Origin: Angiostrongylus vasorum | Taxonomy: Eukaryota > Nematoda > Chromadorea > Rhabditida > Metastrongylidae | Direction: 5' to 3' | Length of the DNA: 64,000 nt | NCBI GenBank assembly: GCA_018806985.1 | Contig: JADANN010000467.1 | Coordinates: forward strand, 1,148,501-1,212,500 | In this document: positions 9,823 to 21,234 of the stretch, piece after piece | Numbering within the stretch: position 1 is the first letter of the stretch | How the letters are laid out: every line of letters begins with the position of its first letter | Position numbers and translations under genes: made by a program | The notes under the pieces: generated by a model | What the model saw: only the letters and a program-made list of their open reading frames with translations | The model's database searches: none | What the model was told of the DNA's origin: nothing

Positions 9823-10746
9823 TCGATTACTATGGCGATGTTTATAGAAAGTCGATCTTTGGAATTTGTTGATTCTACTTATAGCAATGTTCTGGGTGGT
9901 CTAAATTACGTTTTCATCACGACTGAAGCGGAGTTCATCCAGGTCACAGCACGTATGTGCACGCCTTCGCCCACGGAAGAACGACTTGTTAATGTTCGTG
10001 ATAATGAAAACTTGTAGTGAGTTAGTTACCTGAGATATTATTACTTGATTGCCACAATCCGAGTTTTGCTTCATTTTCAATCCACGCCCTCCAAAACATT
10101 CACATTTCATTCGATTTTTGGCGAATGCATCACATAGGTTGAGGATTTTTAACTTCATGCCGTACTACTTTGTTTGCCATAGGAATCACATATCGGCTTC
10201 TGATAAAATACCTTATTTTTTGCTGTGCTCTACGAGGAGATAGCCACATGTAGGTTTCCGAGTTCTCTTGTCGCTGCTGGGTTTCCGAGTAGAAATGTTG
10301 CACTTTACATCAACACATGAGATCCTACTGGGAAGTTGGAATCTCTTATACTAAATCCGTAGTTCGACACTTTAGCTTACATCGTTCAAGCACGACGACA
10401 TTATTGAGGTCGTAGAAGGGAAAAAACGATGATTTCAGTAAATGATAAGTCTTGTAGATGTGAAATACTACTAGTGTGAGATTATAGTGATACGGTAGGT
10501 TTGAATGGTCTGACTATAAAGATGCTTTCACACTATTTCTTTGATGTGCAGCCCGATTGTTAGTCTGGTAATTCAATATATGAATACTTCTTGATTTCAT
10601 CACGCTAGTGGTGAGAATGAATCCGTGGAAACTAGAAGGGTTCCCGTTTCCAGTTGATAATTTTGGGATTTGGGAATTGTGTCGTATGATGGTTGAATGA
10701 TAAAAGTTGGTAGATTGGGTCGTACATTTGTTTTGTTTTTTCAGGT
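9823..10746. other. No gene recognised
   Basis: AT-rich spacer. No repeat family, splice-bounded exon or RNA gene recognised. Confidence 0.4.
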
Positions 10747-10760
10747 CTGTTCTCTATAAA

Positions 10761-11049
10761 GGGCACGCGTAGCGCAGTGGTCGGAGGCGCCCTGCAATAC
10801 ACGTGGGATCGACCCCTGCGCCCGAGACTCACCAAACCTTCCATCCTCCTGGGTCGGTAAATTGGTACCAGACTCGCCTGGGAGGATAGCGGCACTGGCT
10901 CGGTACATCGATAGGCTACCGCGAGCCATTGTAAAGGTGAGATATGCCCTCAGTCGCCTCCAGCGATGCTTGACGAAGTCGAATGTAGTATGATGCATCC
11001 CCTCAGGGATTGATCAACGTCGAGAGCTTTATCCTTTATCCTTTTTATC
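10761..11049 (+). mobile_element. SINE-A copy with imperfect target-site duplication
   Basis: tRNA-derived short retroposon. The head has an A-box-like TAGCGCAGTGG and a B-box-like GGGATCGACCC. The body contains GGTACCAGACTCGCCTGGGA and GGATTGATCAACG, and the tail is CTTTATCC repeats. Flanking CTGTTCTCTATAAA (10747-10760) and CTGTTCCCTATAGA (11050-11063) match at 12 of 14 positions. Confidence 0.8.
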
Positions 11050-11186
11050 CTGTTCCCTATAGAAGTCGCTTCCACATACTTTGCTGTAAGAAGCCACTGG
11101 GTTGGATTTTTTGCTGCACTTTATGCTGCCAGTACTTTTCGAATAGTTCTTATATTCATTCTCAACGCCTCATTTGTTGACCAACT

Positions 11187-11455
11187 GATATAACCATAAA
11201 GTTGATGAGATATTTGCGATTTGTGGTTGCCAGATCAATCTCGTTGACGAGTGATTGCTGATTGCGCCTATAGGTCAATAACACGGCTGGAGAGGCAGCC
11301 GAAACGAAGGATCCGCACAGGGTGGTGGTGAACACATTAGCCCCCGGAAAGGGTAACGGAGTGTTTGGTTTCCAACGCAGACACCAGCGATCTGAGTTTT
11401 GCAAATATCTCAGCAATATTGTGGATATATTTCACGTAACACCCTGTCATTCCAC
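11187..11455 (+). mobile_element. SINE-C copy with inverted 5' stub
   Basis: Forward body from about 11233 (ATCAATCTCGTTGACGAG) to 11455, including GAAACGAAGGATCCGCA, the head-like GGTGGTGGTGAAC and GTTTTGCAAATATCTCAGC. It is preceded by an inverted copy of its own distal part, ATAACCATAAAGTTGATGAG and ATATTTGC, at 11189-11216. Confidence 0.65.
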
Positions 11456-11499
11456 GGAGGTCCTCATATGAGGAATCTCGAGCCGGTTAGTCGCGAGGC

Positions 11500-14330
11500 T
11501 ACGTGGCACGTCTAATGGTGGCGGATAGGGGTTAATCGCGGACCAAAAGCGACCGTGTGTTTCCTTGAGATGCAGGTGGATTCAGGAGGTGGACTCCTTG
11601 TTCCTGCTGCGCCGATTTGGCACATATTTCTTCTATTTACGAGGCTCATTTATGCGCGCGTGTGTGGGAGCGTTCAAGTTTATGCGGATTGTATTCAACG
11701 AGTCAATTCTGCCAAAAAGCCTGCAATCAGGTGACAGGGAAATATATGGGAGGCGGTTAGAGTCGCCTCCAACAAATAAGCTCCATGTCCACTCTGGGAG
11801 AGAATGGCAAGCTACTCATGAGGGTACCCAGCACCCACGTTCAGATCCCAGCAAGCTAGACGTGGGTATCAAAATGCTAAACACAATAGAAGAAACGGGC
11901 CTCATCCCATGATCTCGAAAGAGCCCCCATTTCGGCCGAGTTGGGTACGACGAGTACGGAGAGGCTGCTAAAATCTCAGGGCCAGTGGAAGCTGCCTGGA
12001 TTTCGAAGAACTATGGTGACGATTTGTACGTACAATGCACGTACACTTGCATCCGAGTCCTCGATAAAAGACTTGCTCATGCAAGCAAGAAGGATAGGGA
12101 TACGACGTCATCGGCCCGGCCGTGACAAGACGATGCCACCCGTTCAACGCCGTCTATGACACAGGAGAAGAAGTGTTCCTCGGAACATGCGACAGTAGAG
12201 GAGTCGGCGGCAGGATCAATACCGGCTTTGACAATCTTCTTCGCTTATGCACCGGCATCAAACTATGAGGAAGAAGAAGTCGAAGCATTCTATATGGACT
12301 TGGAGAAGTTCTACAGAGAAGACCATGCATTTTTCAAAGTCATCGTTGGAGTTTTCAACGCCAAGATTGGACAAAGAAGAACGTCTGAAGAACGTCACAT
12401 TGGGACCTACGGATTAGAATGGAACGAACAGGGTGAGCGGCTCTCTGAGTTTATTATGGCGGCCAAGACCATCCATGGTAACTCACAATTCCAGAAGCCC
12501 CACCCTAAGCGCTGGACGTGGGAGTCTCCCTGTGGAGAATACCATAACGAAATAGACCACATCATAGTAAATAGAAGATCTTGCCTAAACGATGTCGGTG
12601 TTGTTCCAAAAATTCTACACGGGATCACACCATCGCCTCATTCGTGCAAGACTTCAATATTCGCGGAGAGGAGAAAAAAGCAGCTAAATTCAAAGAGCGA
12701 AGTCCCAGAACCACCATAAACTAGGACTTATTCAATTCGCTAGTGGGCTTTTTGGGAAGATACCGTTCTGGGCAACATCAACGAGGAATACGGTCGGCTC
12801 GTTCAACATCAGGTTAGTGCTATGAAAGCTGAGAGTTTGAAAGTCACCAAGAGACGTCTGTCTCCAGAAACACTCGAGCTGAAACGCCAGCATAGAATCG
12901 CACGAGCTGCAGGCAACCGCGAACTAACGTCCGAACTTGCGGAAGAATAGGGATAAGCAATAAAAAGATCTTAAAGAAAGAAGAGCAACAGCTTTACAAG
13001 AGCTGCAGAGGCTGGGAAGAGCATTCGCAGAGCCCACCGAAAACTCCAATTGTAGAACCGCGAAGTAACGTCCGAACTTGCAAAACAATGCAGACAGGCG
13101 ATAAAAGAAGATCTTAAAAAGAGAACAGCAGCAGTAATGGTCGAAGCTGCAGAGGCTGGGAAAAGCTTTCGTAAAGCCCACCGAAGCTTTCGCCAGTTAC
13201 AAGACCAAGATGATTGAACTCCGACGCCCAGACGGAACAGTAACAGCGTCCAGAAAGGCGATGGAGAAAATCATTTCACCAATACTACCCAGATCTCTTC
13301 GATAGCCACGTCCTCCTTCTTTCATATAAAATAAAGAAGATGGATATGTCGTGCCACCGGTTCTCCATTCCGAAATCCGACGTGCTATTTCGTCGGTGAA
13401 AAGTCGAACAGCACCAAGACCGGACAGAACAAGATCTGAACACTTGAAGACTGTTCCGCTAGTTTTCGTAAATACACTGACTCGATTGCTCACAAGTCAC
13501 CTGTCCGAATGCAACGTTCCTACTCAGTGGAAGAGCAGCAAGACTGTTCTATTGTTCAAGTAGGGCGATCTCCACGACATTAGCAACTATCGCCCAATCT
13601 GCTTGCTGTCTGCCGTCTACAAACTTTTCACTCGAGTTATCCTAAACAGGATTTATAGAATACTGTATGAAGGACAACTATGTGAGAAAGCAGGGTTTCG
13701 AAAAGGATTTGGCACGGATGGACCACATCTACACGATAACAAGACTCAAGGAAGTATTGCGAGAACACAAAAGACCGCTCTTTCTCACTTTCATCGATTT
13801 AAAGGATTTTGATTCAATTGAGATAGAAGCAGTTATGGAAGCCCTTGGCAGTCAGGGAGTCTGTACTACAGAGATTCTTCGTGAGCTGTATAAAACGTCT
13901 CAACCAAGATATCACCATTCTACAACGATATTAACATCGACGTCAAAACAAGGGTTAGGAAGGCGATACCATCTCGCCAAAATTATTCACCACCACTCTC
14001 GAGAACGTCATGCGAACATTGGAATGGGATAATATGGGGAGTAAAAATGGATGGTCGGCAATCTGTGGAAAAATTCGTGTTCGACTAAATCTCACAAAAA
14101 ACGATGTTTATGAGGAGGAACGAATTGGTGTCGTATGCTCCATTCACGCTCAACGGAATGAATGCCTCAAAATGCTCCAGTTACGTCTATCTAGGGTGGC
14201 GAGATCAACATGATAAACTTCTTAGCTCCAGAGTTGAGCGTAAGGAGACGAGAGAGCGGCTTGGGAGCTTTCGAGAGCATCGAGGATGTAGTGAAGAGAA
14301 CAAAGAACACCCGGACTCCGTGCCCACCTT
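11500..14330 (+). pseudogene. RTE-type LINE, decayed (APE endonuclease + RT)
   Basis: Non-LTR retrotransposon of the RTE clade. Near 12020-12060 the start VTICTYNARTLASESSIKDL is visible. The endonuclease domain follows ([11 protein letters not shown], then [20 protein letters not shown], which holds the catalytic DH-type end). After a duplicated linker (12915-13192) comes the RT. Visible parts are [34 protein letters not shown], the template-binding GFRKGF..DHI segment and motif A as [13 protein letters not shown]. Several frameshifts and stops interrupt it. The segment that should carry the FADD catalytic motif is deleted: VDGRQ-like sequence at about 14055 joins directly to the downstream CGKI.VRLNLTK block. 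The 3' quarter is missing; sequence stops near DVVK.TKNT at 14300. It cannot move by itself. Confidence 0.88.
12915..13192 (+). repeat. Tandem duplication inside the RTE linker (about 141 bp x 2)
   Basis: Both units start AACCGCGAA.TAACGTCCGA and contain GAAGATCTTAAA, GCTGCAGAGGCTGGGAA and AGCCCACCGAA. Unit 2 starts at 13056. They encode two copies of the ELTSELA...KEDLK...AAEAGK linker. Confidence 0.8.
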
Positions 14331-14430
14331 TTCGTACGCCACACGCGCCCATAGTGGGTTAGAAATATCAATTTGTGGTAGTTGTGAAAGCTTGCTGCCA
14401 ATGCGTTATCGTTGATGAAAGCTTACAGTG

Positions 14431-15800
14431 ACGTTGAAATAGTTGTACACCGATGATTTATACAGTAACCACAGAAGTTGTTAGAGCGACAGATGCTCAT
14501 TTTTAGACAGTTAGTGCTCAAATTGTACCGGAATTACTGAGCTCATCGGATTCTTGAGAATGGATAGGCTAAACAGTCCCGTGCTAGGAAAAATAACTAA
14601 ATAATCTGGTTCGACTTGGTATGTTTAGAAAGCAGGTGAAATCACAGCGGAGTTGATATTTAGCATTGAATACCAATGTTTTCACTAGTTTTCAAGCCGT
14701 TTGACATAAACAGTGTCATGAGCAGCAACAACATATAAAAGACATTGAGAGACAAGTTATTAATGGAAATCGGTAAAGCAGAATATTCGGAAGTCATTTA
14801 AACAATTAAAGGAAACCTTGGAAGACCTTTGTGGACGACGGAAGCGAGGAAACGAATTCAATGCGTGAAGTGCTGGGAGCCATACAGCTAATGTGAACGA
14901 CAGATAGTGCAAGAAAGGTCCAACTCCATTCCTCGTCCTTTTATACGTACTACTTCAGTACCCGTACTTTAAAGCGCTGTTAAGTTCAGCAGTTCCTTTT
15001 CAGCACTCTTGCTTCATATCCATTATCTGCATTTTGGATCAAGGATCTGCCAGTACCATACTTCACAATACCACTGGTATACGTGATGGAATAGAGATTT
15101 CATTCTATTCCGGAAGAGTAACGGTATTGAAAGGTATAAGCAATGAGAGAACGAACAATGAGAGAACGAACGCTCCTCATCCAATCAACGTGCACAAAAC
15201 TTAATGAGCCGAAGACCAGCAGAACAAGCAGAGCAGCTTTCTCATGCATGAAATCGACTTTATGACGTCATTACTTTACTGATTTGTCTATTATATCTTA
15301 AAAGTATTATCTATTGCAGTGGTGTACTCTATACAACTACTAGAAGTGATTTAGTTCTGGTGATCAAAACGATGTCTCATAACCAAAGAGGAAAAGTTCA
15401 TGAAATTTCTTATTTCAGCGCTAGCGCACACGTTCTTTGTTTCTGCTAACTAATTTCGACTAATGTAAGATCGTACCTAAGGTGTCCGCCAAAACAATGG
15501 AGAAGAAAGAAATGTAAGCGGTGAAAAGTTCGCAGTAGATTTGTATCTTTATTGTAGTTTTATGCACTAAATTACTTCTCATTGTGTGGCCTTCTTTATG
15601 AATTTTTTTTCAACTTTATTACTAATGTAGTTACATGAGAAGGATATGACTTAATACTTATGAGTGTGGGGGAATTCGATATGACTCAAAGGAACGACTG
15701 ACTGTTATGACTTGTACTGAATGTACAAGTGCGATTAGATGCTCGTCACAGTTGTGTGATTCGATCTGTTAGTACGCGAAAGGATTACCGGCTGACCAGC
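14431..15800. other. No gene recognised; SINE-B end fragment
   Basis: No exon recognised. Positions 14835-14880 (GCGAGGAAACGAATTCAATG, GAAGTGCTGGGAGCC) match the 3' end of SINE-B on the plus strand. A short direct repeat, ATGAGAGAACGAAC twice, lies at about 15143-15171. Confidence 0.45.
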
Positions 15801-15999
15801 ACCTGACAACTACTATAGGCCGTAGATGCTCACTTCGAAACAAAATCCGCTCTGTATGCTCACCGTAAACAAGCAACCGATCATCGTCAATGAAATGACA
15901 GCGTAGAGAAAACCATTAATGAAGCTACAAGTCGGACCGAAGTATAGCCTTTGCTTTCTTAGATGATTAAAAAAGTAGGAATTAAGTTGGGTTCCGTAT

Positions 16000-16229
16000 A
16001 ACCAGTAAGGACGGTTCATCAAGTATCCAAAATAGACGTAAAGGGAAGATTCGAGGATATTCATTCCGCTGAGCGTAAATGGGACGTGCTTTCTTCTTGA
16101 ACATCGTTTTTGTGAGATTTAGTCGAAGACCAATTTCTCCACAGGCTTTATCAAAGGCAGCAAGCATTCGTTCCACTTGGCTAATGTTTGGTGTTATAAG
16201 AACGATATCATCAGCAAAGCGAAGGGGGG
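16000..16229 (-). pseudogene. RTE fragment that retains the RT catalytic motif
   Basis: Minus strand encodes LRFADDIVLITPNISQVERM, then CGEIGLRLNLTKTMF, the motif C region of an RTE reverse transcriptase with FADD intact. Both the start (fused to an R4 repeat at 16229/16235) and the end are truncated. This is the segment missing from the two longer copies of the same subfamily in this window. Confidence 0.8.
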
Positions 16230-16234
16230 TAATT

Positions 16235-16445
16235 ACCCTGTGGATCAGAAAGAGATTTGCCACCATGCCACTAGTTTGATATAAAGACCGTGGTGGATCC
16301 TGGTATTGGTCTACTCCAAGTTAGACTTTCCTGATAGAAAAGCCGGACTCCTTCTCAGCCTAGGAGACCTTACCGGGTGGATGAATCCCCCCGCTGTACA
16401 TCGCAGCCCGGCACCCAGAAACAGCTCCCAGCCACGATGAGGCGG
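16235..16445 (-). mobile_element. R4 repeat, partial copy fused to RTE
   Basis: Shares CTGTGGATCAG.A.GAGATTTG, GTGGTGGATCCTGG, GCCGGACTCCTTCTCAGC, CCCGCTGTACATCGCAG and CCCAGCCACGATGA with the copy at 19.75-20.13 kb. Its 3' portion, with the CAAGTAT tail, is replaced by the RTE fragment. Confidence 0.7.
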
Positions 16446-16464
16446 CTAACAGTTTCGCCTCCCT

Positions 16465-17720
16465 AAGAGCCTGGAAAGTTTAAATTGACTGCATTCTACT
16501 CAGCCGAACATATTCGTAACGAAACGGAGGAAATATTAAGCCAGGTTTTCAATTGCATTGGAAGTAAATTAGCTTCTGGGCACGTTAACCGTTTCTTATG
16601 AGTCATTAAACATTTCATGTGAGCACAACACCATAGAGTTCACATGGAAGAGTAACGTTCCTCTCTCACATTAAAATATCAGTTTTAAACACTGTGTGAA
16701 ATCACTCTTGGAAAGAGTTATTCCTCTCTGTGGTTCATTTTCGGTTTCTTGCAATTTATTCGAAATGCTTCGAGACGTTTTCGCGCCGAAGTTTTAGATT
16801 TCCTTGCGAGGATGGTAACTATTACTTTGAAGTCTTTCCCATTATGTTTCTTTCTTTATGAGCACCTAGTGGGATATTTGGTTCAACTTCAAGTCTGCCG
16901 ACTAGTTTACCGACCGACTATTTTACTTTTGTACAGACGCAGATACTATAGGGGCGCTTGTGGTGCAGTGGTCGGAGGCGCCCTGCGACACATACATGGG
17001 ATCGATCCCCGCTCCCGTGGCTCACGGAGCCTCCCATCCTTTTGGAGTCGGCAAATTCGTACCATACTTGTCTGGTAGGATAGCAACACTGGCTCGATAC
17101 ATCGGTAGGCCACCGCGGATCATTGTAAGGGCCAGATATGCATTCAATCACCTCCAAACTATGCTTCATATAGTGGAATGTACGGCGCATCCTTCAGGGA
17201 TTGATCAACGCCAAGAGCTTTATCCTTTATTTTTTTACGGACGCAGAGTGGCCTACGCGTTTCGCCATCTGTACAACGTATTCATCTGCAAAGGCTTTGC
17301 AAAAGATTGGCTACACCATTCCCGACAGCGTGCAATCGCCGTCTCTACCGTTAGAGCATATTATGCAATTCTGCGTTGTACATAGACAGTCATACAGCGC
17401 GTTATGACGTCTAAGGTCGGATGGTATTTAAGTTACTTTTACAGAATTCTCCAGGCCGGCCCTTCTTAAGCAACGTTTTATAGCTGCGCTTTTCGTATGA
17501 GATTAATGGCAGGGTAAACGGTACCTCATTTTACCTAGAATTATCTTTTTGGAGTTCTGGGATTTCCTCTACACCTTCCCAAGGAGCTACAGTTTCGTAG
17601 GCAAAGAAATGGCTATTTACCGGCCGAATTTCAAGGATACTTTCTTCCTCTTTCATGCACTGATGGCTGCTCGGAACATGTTTTTCACAGGCGTCGTTTT
17701 TTGTATGTGATGGATAAGAG
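16465..17720 (-). pseudogene. PLE-2 remnant interrupted by a SINE-A
   Basis: Minus-strand Penelope-like remains in three parts. At 16745-16943 is the endonuclease C-terminus (GKDFKVIVTILARKSKTSAR, then INCKKPKMN). At 17237-17450 is the CxxC linker and GIY core (NCIICSNGRDGDCTLSGM, with a stop in the GIY stretch). At 17450-17720 is the region after the RT, colinear with PLE-1 (CCGGCCCTTCTTAAGCAACG against CCGGTTCTTCTAAGGCATCT). A degenerate pseudo-LTR edge (AGAGCCTGGAAAGTT) lies near 16473. The SINE-A at 16944-17236 splits the endonuclease domain. Frameshifts and stops show it is dead. Confidence 0.75.
16944..17236 (+). mobile_element. SINE-A copy inserted in PLE-2
   Basis: Head GTGGTGCAGTGG (A-box-like) and GGGATCGATCCCC (B-box-like); body and CTTTATCCTTTAT tail as in other copies. 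Flanked by ACAGACGCAGA (16933-16943) and ACGGACGCAGA (17237-17247), a target-site duplication matching at 10 of 11 positions. Confidence 0.85.
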
Positions 17721-18537
17721 ATGGGTTATTGAACTAGTATGTTACCAGACTTATCTGAGAGGAGCACACTAATTTGATTTAAGGTGGGTACTTCCTAGTA
17801 ATTTTGCAGTTTAATTGTGCCCTCAGTTAGCTCTACGATATCCTACAGTCTGCTCAACGCTTGTTACTGCTTATCCATTGTTCTTTTATCCTACCATAAT
17901 AAATTTTTTTGCAGCGACAAAATCGTTTAAGAGACAAGAGTTTCTTTAAGTGAAAACAGGTTAAAGACAGTCTTACGATTTCTGAAATCACTACTTTTTA
18001 CACAGTGATTGAAACAACTGGTACAATTCTTTATTAACAACCAAAATAACAAAAATCTTCCCTGAACATGCTGGCATGAAAAGAAAAAAACAACTATGGA
18101 GATGCAAGCCTATCCGCCCTTACATTTAAACATGACGGAAGTATACCAAGGAAAGGAACTGAAATCGCTGGAAGTTTGGTAACAAGGGTTCTAGTCAGAA
18201 CTCATTATTGGAAAGCATCGTTGGAAAATTCATAAGTCTAATCAATCGTTACATAGCCAATCGTAAGTCAGTAATTTGAGAATCATTATTGGTTTGTTCC
18301 AAACACATCAACATAAACCAGCAACTTCAACAATATGACATTTATGGAATTTGAAGAAACTAGGAGGGAACATTATCACATCCACAAATTCAAGAGACAT
18401 GCATGTTCAACTAGACCATTATCGATCGAAATCCGATCAATACATATGGTTGCACCGTATGTTGCGATCGACACGTCTGTTTACCGTAGTGTATACAGAG
18501 ATATGTTCTAGAAGAAAAAGTGAACAACATGAGCACT
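17721..18537. other. No gene recognised; probable 3' UTR near the right end
   Basis: AT-rich. The part next to 18538 is probably the 3' untranslated region of the minus-strand gene; an AATAAA on the minus strand is possible near 18030. Nothing else recognised. Confidence 0.35.
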
Positions 18538-18758
18538 TTATAAATGACGTGCACGGCGTTGTTGATACTCGTAGGCTCGACAATGTTCGTATTTCGCTTG
18601 TTTCACAAAATTCCTTGGATCTAGCGGTTCACATTCACCGCTGCATGTGCGTGGATAGCAAATGAATGAGATATGACGGATGTCAATTAGCGATGTGAGA
18701 TGGAACATGAAGTAGGCGACGATCATAACGTATTCCATGTAGGCGTACGTACGTGGCA
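18538..18758 (-). CDS. Terminal exon of a membrane protein, possibly PGAP2/FRAG1-like
   Basis: On the minus strand a strong nematode acceptor (TGTATCTTTCAG) is followed by 73 open codons and a TAA at 18540-18538. The exon starts in phase (one base needed from the previous exon). It encodes one hydrophobic helix, EYVMIVAYFMFHLTSLIDI, then a Cys-containing hydrophilic tail ending EYQQRRARHL. The EY...FHLTS.ID pattern resembles the last helix of PGAP2/FRAG1 proteins (Golgi membrane proteins acting in GPI-anchor remodelling). That match is from memory and only moderate. Upstream exons should lie at higher coordinates; I could not find them before 19.8 kb, and a SINE-A lies just upstream. Codon content and splice signals make it a credible real exon even if the family is wrong. 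Confidence 0.5.
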
Positions 18759-18801
18759 CTGAAAGATACACGCTCACAATCAACACCTAGCAAATTATTT
18801 T

Positions 18802-19092
18802 AGGTTGTGTGTAGCATGCTGGTTAGAGGTTATCGACGAGACACACCGGTCGTTGGTTCTGATCCCGCTCCCCGGAATCACTATGCCTTCCATCTCTTCG
18901 GTGGCCGAAAAATGGGTAGTAGACTTGTGTGGTAAGATAAAAACTCTGGATTGTTGCATTGCGTGGCCAACGTAAATCATTGTATAGGACAAATATGCAT
19001 TCATTCGATCACTCTTACGAGGTTTGATGAAGTTGAACGCATAGCGCGTCCGTCAGGGATTGTTCAATGCCAAACCTTTTATCCCTTATCCT
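18802..19092 (+). mobile_element. SINE-A copy, diverged
   Basis: Same layout as SINE-A (TAGCATGCTGG head, GGTTCTGATCCCGC B-box-like, ACTTGTGTGGTA, ATATGCATTCATTCGATCAC, AGGGATTGTTCAATGCC, TTTATCCCTTATCC tail), but older by divergence. Confidence 0.65.
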
Positions 19093-19357
19093 CAAGTTGT
19101 TATATTCTCACATGCAGCCGTTGGTGAGCTGGCACGGTATCGTCAATAGTACTTTCATTATCAGTGCCTAATCTTTCGGTGGCTTCGTAACCTCTTCATT
19201 GATGTTCTTCCTTTCTAAGCAGTGAGACTTGAAGAGTAACTGCATTCTATTCACATAAGGCGGCGAGTTTAGTGATAAACTATAATTTTGATAAGATTAT
19301 GATAGATTTCATTTTTTCTGTGTGAATTGGTGGTTTAAAGTCTTAGATAACGCGGAT

Positions 19358-19395
19358 GACTCTGAAGAAGACGATGACGGCCGAAACCTCGAGTC
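19358..19395 (+). ncRNA. Hammerhead-like motif with changed stem I
   Basis: GACT-CTGAAGA-AGACGATGACGGCC-GAAACCTCG-AGTC. GACU and AGUC can pair, replacing GGCU/AGCU of other copies. The catalytic GTC is CTC here. It sits in a pseudo-LTR-B fragment, about 19330-19450. Confidence 0.4.
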
Positions 19396-19749
19396 ACCTC
19401 GTCAAAGAGAGTTTGTAAAAACGAAAGAACTTGTTTATTGATGCTGAAATCGATTGGTAATAGGCCTTCTCGAATTATTCGGTCCCCAAAAGTTTGCATG
19501 GCATTTCGGAAACGCAAATATCACTATTAATTCTTTCTACCGCTCGAGTGTAAACAAGTTTAACGCAATCTATACCTATCTTCTAAAGGGAACGATCCCA
19601 AGCCACTGCCACGCATGATCGTCCTGCCAAATATGGGTGCAGGAAGTGGTTTTAATAACTAATTACCCACTTTTTTCTTACATGCACCATACCAGCTTTT
19701 CCATCTGGAACCTGTACTGAGAGGAATACGTGGACACATCGAAATACTT

Positions 19750-20126
19750 ACTTGATACTTGATACTTGAACGGCCCCTCCTCACTAGTCCCCAGCACAAT
19801 CACCATTTTTCGGAGATTTGCTAGTTAAGCTATTGTGGTTCCCTGGAATCCCGAGGGTAGCCTGGCCAAAGTCTGCCCCAGGTCGTCACCACGACAACCA
19901 GTCGCAGCCCTTGTGGATCAGAGGGAGATTTGCCAGCATGCGACTTTGATACCAGGACGGTGGTGGATCCTGGCATTGGTTTACTCTCAGCTAGGCTTCC
20001 TGATGGAAACGCCGGACTCCTTCTCAGCTTGGGAGACTCTGCCGGTGGGGCGTATCCCCCCGCTGTACATCGCAGTCCGACACCCAGGAACACCTCCCAG
20101 CCACGATGATGAGAACTGTTGGGAAG
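19750..20126 (-). mobile_element. R4 retroposon with perfect 15-bp target-site duplication
   Basis: Flanked by CACATCGAAATACTT at 19735-19749 and 20127-20141, identical. On the minus strand the element starts near TCCCAACAGTTCTCATCATC and ends in repeated TCAAGTA units. No Pol III A/B boxes are apparent. Both strands read through for about 100 codons in this and other copies, but the frames are not kept consistently, so I do not call a protein. Confidence 0.85.
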
Positions 20127-20250
20127 CACATCGAAATACTTTTCAAAAATCTCTAAACTAGTAGACTCTAGTGAAATGGGCTATTGCATCTCTTTAGAAA
20201 ACACTGCTTTCGTCCTTCACTGTTTTGTGTTTTCGATAAAAACTATCATA

Positions 20251-20559
20251 AAAGGATGAAAAGGACAAAGCTCTCGGCGTTGATCAATTCCAGATGGATG
20301 CGCCATGCATTCGACTTCATTAAGCATCGTTTGGAGGTGATTGAATCTGGCCTTTACAATGGCGCGCGATGGTGTACCGATGTATCGAGCCAGTGCTGCT
20401 ATCCTTCCAGACAAGTCTGGTGCCAATTTGCCGACCCCGGAGGGATGGAAGGCTTGGTGGGCCATGGGTGTGGGGAATCGATTCCACGTGTGCGTAGCAG
20501 GGCGCCTCCAACCACTGCGCCACACGCGCCCCTCTGTCATAGCATGCACTCTTTCCCTC
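20251..20559 (-). mobile_element. SINE-A copy with perfect 12-bp target-site duplication
   Basis: Flanked by AAAACTATCATA at 20239-20250 and 20560-20571. On the minus strand GTGTGGCGCAGTGG (A-box-like) lies near 20520, GGAATCGATTCC (B-box-like) near 20480, and the tail is CTTTGTCC/CTTTTCATCC. Confidence 0.88.
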
Positions 20560-20571
20560 AAAACTATCATA

Positions 20572-21234
20572 CTATGAGGAAAATGGCAAACGACACTTTA
20601 GTGAAGATGACGTAAGGTGTCATTGATAGTGAGTTTTCTGATAAAACGTTAAAGCACAAAATTCGGCCAGCAATTGTAAAGGGCAAAAAAAAACTTACTG
20701 TATGAATAACATATTGGAAAGGAGATGGGAGAATAGTGATGTGCGAAATACTGCGGTGCCAAATAGCAGAAAACGCAAGCCGTTATTGTTTTGATCACAG
20801 CCGATAGTTGGTCGATCCTCTGCAGTAGATGAACTTTTTACGTACTTTTCATGTACTTTAAGTACTTTATGCCTTACAAGAACGAGAAAACATGCTTTTC
20901 GCTCTAAGAAGCTAGTGAGATGAAAAAAACAACTTTTCATATTGTTCGTTGGCGGCTTGATACACCTTAGTTGCTTCATAATAGATTGATAGATTTACTA
21001 AAGATTGCGGAATAAATACATAAGTGCTTGCGAGATCATCGAATTAAACTACTCAGTACAAGGTCGTAGCTCGAACCGTTGATGGTTGGCTTTCGATTCT
21101 TAGAACATGTTGCGAGCATCCTTCAGTGTTTCTGAGGTAACCACAAATTCTCAAGCGCTTCATTTTCTGTACAGATATTTCTAAAATTCTATTTGCTGCC
21201 TTTTCGTTTTCCCAGGCAGGGCACGATGTGAACT
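20572..21234. other. No gene recognised
   Basis: AT-rich spacer; no exon or repeat recognised. Confidence 0.4.

Noticed and set aside
19830..20161. Open frames of about 100 codons on both strands, similar to frames at 26.5 and 36.3 kb
   Set aside because: They come from the R4 retroposon. Recurrence reflects the repeat, and the frames break between copies.
20184..20615. Open frames of 70-140 codons on both strands, with relatives at 10.7, 17.0, 25.6, 35.3 and 61.7 kb
   Set aside because: They lie in SINE-A, a tRNA-derived non-coding retroposon.
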